Source of the DNA: an uncultured Acetobacteraceae bacterium | Lineage (GTDB): Bacteria > Pseudomonadota > Alphaproteobacteria > Acetobacterales > Acetobacteraceae | Assembly: GCA_937874445.1 (NCBI GenBank) | Contig: CALNAL010000326.1 | Span: 1 to 12,408, forward strand | Length of the DNA: 12,408 nucleotides | Direction of reading: 5' to 3' | Part shown: one piece after another, positions 7,013-12,408 of the stretch | How positions within the stretch are numbered: the stretch's first letter is position 1 | Layout of the letters: the number at the start of each line of letters is the position of its first letter | Position numbers and translations under genes: made by a program | The notes under the pieces: model-generated | Seen by the model: the letters and a program-made list of their open reading frames with translations, nothing else | Told to the model about the DNA's origin: nothing | Databases searched by the model: none

Positions 7013-8233
7013 ATGACTCCATCCTCCTCGCCGCCTGCTTCCCGCCTGCCCTCGCCGGGGCGCACTGCCGCCATCGTCGGGGTGGCCCAGATTTTCGCCT
7101 GGGGAGGCAGCTATTTCCTGCTCGGCGCCCTCGCCGCCCCCATCGCCGCGGCCACGGGCTGGCCGGCCGCCTGGGTGGCGGGGGGACTCTCGCTCGCCAT
7201 GCTGGTCTCGGGCCTGGTGTCGCCCGCGGTCGGACGGATGATCGCGCGCATCGGCGGACGCAAAGTGCTCTCCGGTTCGGCGCTGCTGATGGCCGGCGCG
7301 CTGGTGGTGGTGGCCGCCGCGCCGGGGCTTCCGGTGTACCTGGCCGGCTGGGCGCTGCTCGGCGTGGCGATGGGCGCGGGGCTGTTCGACCCGGCCTTTG
7401 CCGCCCTCGGCCGCCTCTACGGCGAGGGGGCCCGCCCGGCCATCACGCAGATGACGCTCTGGGCCGGGGTCTCCAGCTCGATCTGCTGGCCGATCACCGC
7501 CACCCTGGCCGAGACGGTCGGCTGGCGAGGCACCTGCCTGGCCTATGCGGCGGTGGCGCTCGTGGTGATCTGGCCGCTCTACCATTTCGGCCTGCCCGCC
7601 GAGGAGGTCCGCCCCCCCGCCGCCCCGGCACGTGCCGGGAATGCCTCCCCGGACGTGATGCAGCGGGGGGCCATGCGCGGGCGGCGGCTGGCGCTGGGAG
7701 TGTACTGCGCCACCATGACCCTCTCGCTAGTGCAGGTCACGGTGATGTCGGTCGAGCTGATTCCGCTGTTCCAGTCCTACGAGCTGCCCCTGGCCACGGC
7801 GGTGGGGCTGGCTGCCATCTTCGGACCCGCGCAGGTCGGCGGACGGGTGGTGGAAATGGCGCTGGGCCGTCGCCGCCATCCGGTGTGGACGCTGATCCTC
7901 GCCTCTGCCGGATCGGCGGTGGGGCTGGCGATGCTGCCCGGCGCGCCCTGGGTGATCACCATCGGCATGGTGGTCTATGGCGCGGCCTGCGGCATCCGCT
8001 CGATCGCGCGCGGCACCGTGCCGCTCACCCTGGTGGGCCAGGCGGACTACGCCGCCGTCATGGGCCGGCTCGCCCTGCCGATGCTGGTGGCCCAGGCCGT
8101 TGCCCCCAATCTCGGCACCTGGCTGATGGACGCCCTCGGCGGTCCCGGCCTACTGGGAACGATGGTGGCGCTGACGCTGGTGAACCTCGCGCTCAGCGTC
8201 TGGCTGCTGGTGCTGGCGAAGCGGCAGGCCTGA
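7013..8233 (+). CDS. MFS transporter, 12-helix
   Basis: A 406-residue inner-membrane secondary transporter of the major facilitator superfamily. It opens with a short cytosolic tail (to ~residue 18) and a first helix IVGVAQIFAWGGSYFLLG. The loop after helix 2 carries GRMIARIGGRKVL (about residues 74–86), the position of the family's G-x-x-x-D/R-R-x-G-R-R/K motif A. A charged, proline-rich loop around residues 198–225 separates two six-helix halves. The substrate cannot be read from the sequence. The ATG at 7013 has only a weak AGG (7002–7004) upstream, and a slightly different start is possible. Its 3' end overlaps the converging EamA gene by 41 bases. Confidence 0.88.
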   Translation: MTPSSSPPASRLPSPGRTAAIVGVAQIFAWGGSYFLLGALAAPIAAATGWPAAWVAGGLSLAMLVSGLVSPAVGRMIARIGGRKVLSGSALLMAGALVVVAAAPGLPVYLAGWALLGVAMGAGLFDPAFAALGRLYGEGARPAITQMTLWAGVSSSICWPITATLAETVGWRGTCLAYAAVALVVIWPLYHFGLPAEEVRPPAAPARAGNASPDVMQRGAMRGRRLALGVYCATMTLSLVQVTVMSVELIPLFQSYELPLATAVGLAAIFGPAQVGGRVVEMALGRRRHPVWTLILASAGSAVGLAMLPGAPWVITIGMVVYGAACGIRSIARGTVPLTLVGQADYAAVMGRLALPMLVAQAVAPNLGTWLMDALGGPGLLGTMVALTLVNLALSVWLLVLAKRQA

Positions 8234-9113
8234 CCGGCGCGAAGATGACCAGGTTGCCGAGCAGGATCAGCGGCACGCCGAGCATCGCCGACACGCTCCA
8301 GGCATAGCCCTCCAGCAGCGAGGACAGGGTGAGCGCGATCAACGGCGAGACGACGGTGACATAGGCCGCCCGCGCCGGACCGATGCGCGCCACCAGCGAG
8401 AGATAGGCGCCGAATCCCGCCAGCGTGCCGATCAGCACGAGATAGGCCAGCGCCCCCGTCCAGCTCGGCGTGAGAGGAGCCGCGAAACCGTGCCCTGCGG
8501 CCAGGGTCGCCAGGCCCAGGAACACCACTCCCCAGCTCATCGCCCGCACGAACGCATTGGGCAGCGAGGTGCCGTCGGCCGTGGCGTGGCGGGAGACCAG
8601 ATTTCCGAGGGAGAAGGCATAGGTGCCGCCCAGGGCCAGGCCGACGCCGCGCAGCGTCGCGGCGCTTCCGCCCGCCGCGCCGAACAGGCCGGCCTGAAGG
8701 ATCTGCTCGGCGAACAGCAGGGCCACGCCCGCCACGCCCAGCGCCGAGCCGAGCAGCACCCGCCGGCCCGGACGCACCCCCTCGAAGATCCACATGTTGA
8801 AGGCGTTGAACACGGTGGACATGCAGAACACCACCGAGACCAGTCCGCTCGGCACATCGTGTTCCGAGCCGTAGATCATCATGAAATTGCCGGAAAACAG
8901 GCAGAGGCCCATCAGGGCGAACCAGCGGTGCTGGCGCACCCGTGCCCGCCGCGCCTGGCCAAAGGCCAGCAGCACCGGCCAGAGCAGCGCCGCCGAGATC
9001 AGGAAGCGCCAGAAGATCGCCACCACATCCGGCGTCGGGCCGAGCTGCAGGCGGATGGCGTACCAGGTCAGCCCCCAGGAGAGGGCGACGGTGGCGAACA
9101 GCGCGGCCTGCAT
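8193..9113 (-). CDS. DMT-superfamily transporter with two EamA domains
   Basis: A 306-residue inner-membrane protein of about ten helices, the length and layout of the drug/metabolite transporter EamA group: two repeats of roughly residues 3–135 and 150–295. It opens MQAALFATVALSWGLTWYAI, and the W-G-x-x-(W/F) signature near the start of repeat one is typical. The first-repeat end LLGSALGVAGVALLF and the second-repeat end MLGVPLILLGNLVIF are the usual closing helices. EamA proteins export amino acids and other metabolites; the substrate here is unknown. The start has a GGGGG stretch about 8 bases upstream. It lies 99 bases downstream of the DUF1847 gene on the same strand. Its last 41 bases overlap, in antisense, the 3' end of the MFS gene. 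Confidence 0.9.
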   Translation of the reverse strand: MQAALFATVALSWGLTWYAIRLQLGPTPDVVAIFWRFLISAALLWPVLLAFGQARRARVRQHRWFALMGLCLFSGNFMMIYGSEHDVPSGLVSVVFCMSTVFNAFNMWIFEGVRPGRRVLLGSALGVAGVALLFAEQILQAGLFGAAGGSAATLRGVGLALGGTYAFSLGNLVSRHATADGTSLPNAFVRAMSWGVVFLGLATLAAGHGFAAPLTPSWTGALAYLVLIGTLAGFGAYLSLVARIGPARAAYVTVVSPLIALTLSSLLEGYAWSVSAMLGVPLILLGNLVIFAPVRPAASPAPAARR

Positions 9114-9198
9114 GCGAAAACCCCCGGGCGACGTCAGGCTTTCCTCATCCCGGTTCCACGCGACCGCGCCAAGCCCGGTTTGCGCACCCCTGCCCTCC

Positions 9199-9211
9199 GC
9201 CGGGGCCCGGC
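9199..9211 (-). terminator. GC palindrome just past the DUF1847 stop
   Basis: GCCGGGGCCCGGC is a 13-base palindrome beginning two bases past the stop codon, in the 99-base gap before the EamA gene on the minus strand. It can form a 5-bp stem with a 3-base loop and has no T run. It may slow transcription, but the two genes could still be joined on one transcript. Nothing else is recognised in this gap. Confidence 0.2.
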
Positions 9212-9212
9212 T

Positions 9213-9920
9213 TCAGCCGCGCTTGCGCGTGCGATGCCCGCCCGGCCCCCACAAATTGGCGTAATAGCCGTCGGCCTGCTGGAGCGCCGCCACGGAGTTG
9301 TGACCGAGCACCCGGTCCTTGACCACCAGCGTGGTCGTGGGGGCGTGGGCGTAGCGGTGGAACAGCGTATCGTGGCCGACGCACAGGCCGATCAGCACGT
9401 TGAGCTCGGAGTTGTGGGCGTTGAGCAGCTCGGCCTGGCCCACCGGATTGCAGGTGGGCTCGAAAGTGCCGGGATGGACCTTCTGGGAATCGAGAACGCC
9501 CAGCTCCTCCTTGGGGATCGAATCGTTCTTGCAGCACACGGAAATGACCGAGAATCCATGGCTGCGCAGGATGTCGGAGAACACCCCGGCGACGTCGAGC
9601 AGCTCCACGCAGGCGGCGATGCCGATGCGGCCGTAGCTCATGCGCTTGGCGAACTCGATGACCTCCATGGCCCGCGGCCAGCGGGCATAGCCGGCGGATT
9701 CGATCTGCGCCGAAACCCGCGCCATGCGGGCGACCTCGGGGTCCTCATAGGCCTTGCGGGCATGCTCCTGCGTCTCCGGATCCACCTTGGCGGGGCAGAA
9801 CCCGGGGCCGCTCACGGCCGAATTCCCCGTACAACAGGCCCGCGTCGTCAGCGGGCAGTCGGCACAGGCCGGATCTTCGTAGCGCATATGCAGATGGGCT
9901 CCCGAAATACGGGTCAACAT
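9213..9920 (-). CDS. DUF1847 cysteine-rich metal-binding-like protein
   Basis: A 235-residue protein that I recognise, from memory, as DUF1847; its biochemical role is unknown. The N-terminus is cysteine-rich: CADC (residues 19–22), CC (29–30) and C42, a pattern fit for zinc or an Fe-S cluster. More conserved cysteines lie in IAACVELLD, VISVCCKNDSIP, FEPTCNPV and IGLCVGHDTLF. The family's typical ending VVKDRVLGHNSVAALQQADGYYANLW is present. Three starts are possible: GTG at 9962, ATG at 9920 and ATG at 9887. I prefer 9920, which follows a purine-rich stretch inside a perfect hairpin. The ATG at 9887 has GGGAG about 11 bases upstream and would still keep all the cysteines. It follows ilvD on the same strand with about 100 bases between and may be cotranscribed. 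Confidence 0.82.
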   Translation of the reverse strand: MLTRISGAHLHMRYEDPACADCPLTTRACCTGNSAVSGPGFCPAKVDPETQEHARKAYEDPEVARMARVSAQIESAGYARWPRAMEVIEFAKRMSYGRIGIAACVELLDVAGVFSDILRSHGFSVISVCCKNDSIPKEELGVLDSQKVHPGTFEPTCNPVGQAELLNAHNSELNVLIGLCVGHDTLFHRYAHAPTTTLVVKDRVLGHNSVAALQQADGYYANLWGPGGHRTRKRG

Positions 9921-9955
9921 GAGGTACCCCTTCCCTGCGTGGGAAGGGGTACCTC
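9921..9955 (-). promoter_or_regulatory. Perfect 15-bp hairpin abutting the DUF1847 start codon
   Basis: GAGGTACCCCTTCCC (9921–9935) and GGGAAGGGGTACCTC (9941–9955) are exact reverse complements around a 5-base loop. On the minus-strand RNA the stem ends at the base directly before the ATG at 9920–9918. The purine stretch that could serve as the ribosome-binding site (GGGAAGGGG, the second arm as read on either strand) is therefore base-paired. No T tract follows on either strand, so a simple intrinsic terminator is unlikely. It suggests control of translation or processing between ilvD and DUF1847. Confidence 0.75.
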
Positions 9956-10006
9956 GTGCCACATTCCGTCCCTCCGTCCCAAACGGGAAGAAGAGTTCAG
10001 CGCCCA

Positions 10007-10020
10007 GCCATCAAGATGGC
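10007..10020 (-). terminator. Small inverted repeat at the ilvD 3' end
   Basis: GCCATC and GATGGC flank two bases, one base past the ilvD stop codon on the minus strand. As RNA this gives a 5-bp stem with a 4-base loop. It lacks a T tract and is weak, but its place right after the stop is suggestive of a 3'-end-protecting or pausing element. Confidence 0.2.
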
Positions 10021-10021
10021 G

Positions 10022-11872
10022 TTACTTGCGGTGCACCTGCGTCACGTCGCGCACCGCCCCGCGGGCCGCCGAGGTCGCCAGCGCGGCATAGGCCTGCAAC
10101 GCCGAGCTGACCTGGCGGTCGCGCACCGGCTGCCAGGCGTCGGCTCCCTTGGCCTCCATCGCCGCGCGGCGCTTGGCCAGGGTGGCCTCGTCCACCGCCA
10201 GATGGATGGAGCGGGCGGGAATGTCGATCTCGATGCGGTCGTTCTCCTCGACCAGCCCGATCGCCCCGCCCTCGGCGGCCTCCGGCGAGACATGGCCGAT
10301 GCACAGCCCCGAGGAGCCGCCCGAGAAGCGCCCGTCGGTGATCAGCGCACACGCCTTGCCCAGGTGCATCGACTTCAGATAGCTCGTCGGATAGAGCATC
10401 TCCTGCATGCCGGGCCCGCCCTTCGGCCCCTCGTAGCGGATCAGCACGACATCGCCGGCCTTGACCTTGCCGCCGAGGATGCCCTCCACCGCGGCCTCCT
10501 GGCTCTCGAAGATGCGGGCCGTGCCGGTGAAGCGCAGGATGGATTCATCCACGCCCGCGGTCTTCACCACGCAGCCGTCCTTGGCGATGTTGCCGGTCAG
10601 CACGGCCAGCCCGCCGTCCTTGAGGAAGGCGTGCCCGGCGTCGCGGATCACCCCCTTCTCGCGGTCGAGGTCGAGCGCGGGGAAGCGCTCCGACTGGGTG
10701 AAGGCCTGCAGCGAGGGCCGCCCGCCCGGCGCCGCGCGGTAGAGGGTCTGCACCGCCTCGGAGGGATGGCGATGCACGTCGTAGGTGTCCAGGGCCTCGC
10801 CCATCGTGCGGGCATGGACGGTGGCCACCGAGCGGTCGATCAGCCCGGCGCGGTCCAGCTCGCCGAGGATGCCGAACACGCCGCCGGCGCGGTGGACATC
10901 CTCGCAGTGCACGTTGGCCACCGAGGGCGCCACCTTGCACAGCACCGGAACCCGCCGCGAGAGCCGGTCGATGTCGGCCATGCCGAAGGGCACGTGCCCC
11001 TCCTGCGCCACGGCCAGCAGGTGCAGCACGGTGTTGGTCGAGCCGCCCATGGCGATGTCGAGGCTCATGGCGTTCTCGAAGGAAGCCATGGTGGCGATGC
11101 CGCGCGGCAGGGCGGTGGCATCATCGTGCTCGTACCAGCGCCGGCACAGCTCGACGATCTTGCGGCCGGCCTCGACGAACAGCTCGCGGCGGTCGGCATG
11201 GGTGGCCACCAGCGTGCCGTTGCCGGGCAGCGCCAGGCCGAGCGCCTCGGCCAGGCAGTTCATGGAATTGGCGGTGAACATGCCCGAGCACGAGCCGCAG
11301 GTGGGGCAGGAATCGCGCTCCATCCCCGTCACCTCCTCGTCGGAGATGGTGGAATCGGCGGCGTAGATCATGGTGTCGATCAGATCGACGGCCTGGGACT
11401 TGCCGCGCACCTTGGCCCGGCCGGCCTCCATCGGGCCGCCGGAGACGAAGATCGCCGGGATGTTCAGGCGCATCGCGGCCATCAGCATGCCCGGGGTGAT
11501 CTTGTCGCAGTTGGAGATGCACACCAGCGCGTCGGCGCAGTGGGCATTGGCCATGTACTCGACGGAATCGGCGATCAGCTCGCGCGAGGGCAGGCTGTAG
11601 AGCATGCCGGTGTGGCCCATCGCGATGCCGTCGTCGATGGCGATGGTGTTGAATTCCTTGGCAACTCCGCCGGCGGCCTCGACGGAGCGGGCGACGAGCT
11701 GGCCGAGCTGCTGGAGATGCACGTGGCCGGGCACGAACTGGGTGAAGGAGTTGGCGATGGCGATGATGGGCTTGCCGAAGTCGGAATCCGCCATGCCGGT
11801 GGCGCGCCAGAGGCCGCGAGCGCCGGCCATGTTGCGGCCATGGGTGCTGGTGCGAGAACGATAAGCAGGCAT
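10022..11872 (-). CDS. ilvD: Dihydroxy-acid dehydratase
   Basis: This cytosolic Fe-S enzyme dehydrates 2,3-dihydroxy-isovalerate and 2,3-dihydroxy-3-methylvalerate to the 2-keto acids that precede valine, leucine and isoleucine. The 616-residue product has the length of E. coli IlvD and closely follows its known sequence. It begins MPAYRSRTSTHGRNMAGARG, then NSFTQFVPGHVHL, DDGIAMGHTGMLYSLPSRELIADS, CISNCDKITPGM (C118, C122) and SCPTCGSCSGMFTANSMNC (C189, C192, C195). Towards the end come YEGPKGGPGMQEM and DGRFSGGSSGLCIGHVSPEA. The Fe-S cysteines and active site appear intact. Position 49 is glycine (FVPGH), as in the oxygen-sensitive [4Fe-4S] E. coli type rather than the [2Fe-2S] type with an extra cysteine there. 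I chose the ATG at 11872, which gives the canonical N-terminus and has GGGAG 8 bases upstream; the open frame reaches back to 11956. No other ilv gene is adjacent. Confidence 0.97.
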   Translation of the reverse strand: MPAYRSRTSTHGRNMAGARGLWRATGMADSDFGKPIIAIANSFTQFVPGHVHLQQLGQLVARSVEAAGGVAKEFNTIAIDDGIAMGHTGMLYSLPSRELIADSVEYMANAHCADALVCISNCDKITPGMLMAAMRLNIPAIFVSGGPMEAGRAKVRGKSQAVDLIDTMIYAADSTISDEEVTGMERDSCPTCGSCSGMFTANSMNCLAEALGLALPGNGTLVATHADRRELFVEAGRKIVELCRRWYEHDDATALPRGIATMASFENAMSLDIAMGGSTNTVLHLLAVAQEGHVPFGMADIDRLSRRVPVLCKVAPSVANVHCEDVHRAGGVFGILGELDRAGLIDRSVATVHARTMGEALDTYDVHRHPSEAVQTLYRAAPGGRPSLQAFTQSERFPALDLDREKGVIRDAGHAFLKDGGLAVLTGNIAKDGCVVKTAGVDESILRFTGTARIFESQEAAVEGILGGKVKAGDVVLIRYEGPKGGPGMQEMLYPTSYLKSMHLGKACALITDGRFSGGSSGLCIGHVSPEAAEGGAIGLVEENDRIEIDIPARSIHLAVDEATLAKRRAAMEAKGADAWQPVRDRQVSSALQAYAALATSAARGAVRDVTQVHRK

Positions 11873-11988
11873 GACTGAAGCTCCCGGAAATTTTGCGATT
11901 ATGTGGCACCAACTTCCGGCAAGATTCAACCCCAGCCAGCCCCTCCTCCTCCGCACCAGCGGCAGCCCACCCGCGCGATTTTGTCGGT

Positions 11989-12002
11989 TTGACGCAGGTC
12001 AA
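11989..12002. promoter_or_regulatory. FNR/FixK-type binding site upstream of the TMAO/DMSO reductase gene
   Basis: TTGACGCAGGTCAA has perfectly symmetric 5-base arms (TTGAC…GTCAA) and the 4-base spacing of FNR/FixK/Anr sites (consensus TTGAT-N4-ATCAA). It lies 99 bases before the reductase ATG. A centre at 11995.5 would place a class II start site near 12037. An AT-rich stretch with the palindrome TTATCGATAA (12017–12026) sits where a -10 element would be. Anaerobic activation of the reductase by an FNR-family regulator is the natural reading. The site is also 116 bases from the divergent ilvD start, but an effect there is unsupported. Confidence 0.7.
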
Positions 12003-12101
12003 TGCCAAAAATCATTTTATCGATAACGATGTTCCTCCGATCGGGAAACAGGCCCTTCCCCAAGTTTTCTCTCGGATCGGTTCTTTCAGGGACGCAAGCA
12101 G

Positions 12102-12408
12102 ATGCTCACGAATTCAACCGGCCACGACCTGTCGCGCCGTCGGCTGCTCGAGGCCTCGGCATTCGGCGGACTCGCCGCATGGCTCGGCACCGACCTGCTC
12201 GCGCCCGCCGCCCACGCGGCCGGTGAAGCCCTCGTCTCGCCCAGCGGCGAGATCTTCAACGGCTCCCACTGGGGCGCCTACTGGGCCAAGGTCGAGAACG
12301 GCCGCTTCGTTTCCCTCCGCCCCTGGGAGAAGGACCCCCGCCCCTCGCCGACCCTGCCCGGCGTGCAGGACGTCCTCTACTCGCCCACCCGCATCCGCTA
12401 CCCGATGG
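12102..12408 (+). CDS. torA: Periplasmic molybdopterin TMAO/DMSO reductase (TorA/DorA type), N-terminal part
   Basis: The first 102 codons of a molybdenum enzyme of the DMSO reductase family, which reduces TMAO or DMSO in the periplasm as the end of an anaerobic electron chain. Residues 1–40 form a Tat signal: SRRRLL at 11–16, a hydrophobic stretch, and PAAHAA with likely cleavage after residue 39 or 40. The mature start GEIFNGSHWGAYWAKVENGR, then PWEKDP and LPGVQDVLYSPTRIRYPM, follows the N-terminal domain of TorA/DorA; from memory it is closer to the Rhodobacter DorA wording (VENGR, PW-KDP, YSPTRI-YPM) than to E. coli TorA. No N-terminal cysteine motif for an Fe-S cluster is seen, as expected for this subgroup. 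The ATG at 12102 has AGGGA (12088–12092) 9 bases upstream. An in-frame pentahaem cytochrome or a chaperone partner would be expected outside the window. Biotin-sulfoxide reductase is less likely because that enzyme lacks a signal peptide. Confidence 0.88.
   Translation, partial: MLTNSTGHDLSRRRLLEASAFGGLAAWLGTDLLAPAAHAAGEALVSPSGEIFNGSHWGAYWAKVENGRFVSLRPWEKDPRPSPTLPGVQDVLYSPTRIRYPM

Noticed and set aside
9921..9955. Intrinsic terminator for ilvD
   Set aside because: The stem is strong but no T run follows on the minus strand; the ATG follows at once. A Rho-linked role cannot be excluded, but the intrinsic type does not fit.
8490..10091. A 533-codon plus-strand open frame over the EamA and DUF1847 genes
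   Set aside because: Low-complexity translation with no domain; two recognisable families occupy the opposite strand.
9956..11878. A 640-codon plus-strand open frame antisense to ilvD
   Set aside because: The product is rich in H, G, A and R repeats, and ilvD on the other strand is unmistakable; this is the mirror of its codon bias.

Overview
The window is a GC-rich stretch of bacterial chromosome. The order holB–metG–tatD-type hydrolase–PhnP-like metallo-hydrolase, the short zinc-free MetG and the FNR-type site in front of a DMSO/TMAO reductase point to an alphaproteobacterium, possibly Rhodospirillales/Acetobacteraceae. The class-level placement is an inference from family knowledge; the genus cannot be told from this sequence. 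The first ~110 bases are almost pure G/C runs with a single A and look like an unreliable sequence end.

Layout. (1) About 3–3583, plus strand: a tight housekeeping operon with the 3' end of holB (DNA polymerase III delta'), metG (methionyl-tRNA synthetase), a TatD-family metal-dependent hydrolase and a PhnP-like MBL-fold hydrolase, with gaps of 3, 7 and 4 bases. (2) 3584–3853: an intergenic region with an AT-rich perfect 12-bp inverted repeat (3612–3623 / 3661–3672). (3) 3854–5194, plus: a ferric-reductase/NOX-like flavocytochrome with a full bis-haem histidine pattern. (4) 5319–6164, plus: an unnamed polytopic membrane protein. (5) 6256–6852, minus: a WrbA-type flavodoxin quinone reductase, convergent with (4). 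(6) 7013–8233, plus: an MFS transporter, divergent from wrbA across a 160-bp region with paired palindromic repeats. (7) 8193–9113 (DMT/EamA exporter), 9213–9920 (DUF1847 cysteine-rich protein) and 10022–11872 (ilvD), all minus, read in the order ilvD → DUF1847 → EamA. (8) From 12102, plus: the start of a Tat-exported molybdopterin TMAO/DMSO reductase, cut by the window end.

How it fits together. The first block is core replication and translation. The remainder is a mix of redox and transport genes: a membrane flavocytochrome, a quinone reductase, two transporters, the Fe-S enzyme of branched-chain amino-acid synthesis, and an anaerobic respiratory reductase with a perfect FNR/FixK-type palindrome upstream. 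I see no mobile element, CRISPR array, tRNA, rRNA or defence system. The most striking non-coding signal is a perfect 15-bp hairpin with a 5-base loop that ends at the base before the likely ATG of the DUF1847 gene and holds its purine-rich ribosome-binding stretch inside the stem. This would fit structure-controlled translation. No wholly new system is evident; the best leads are this hairpin, the 12-bp inverted repeat and the bis-haem flavocytochrome.
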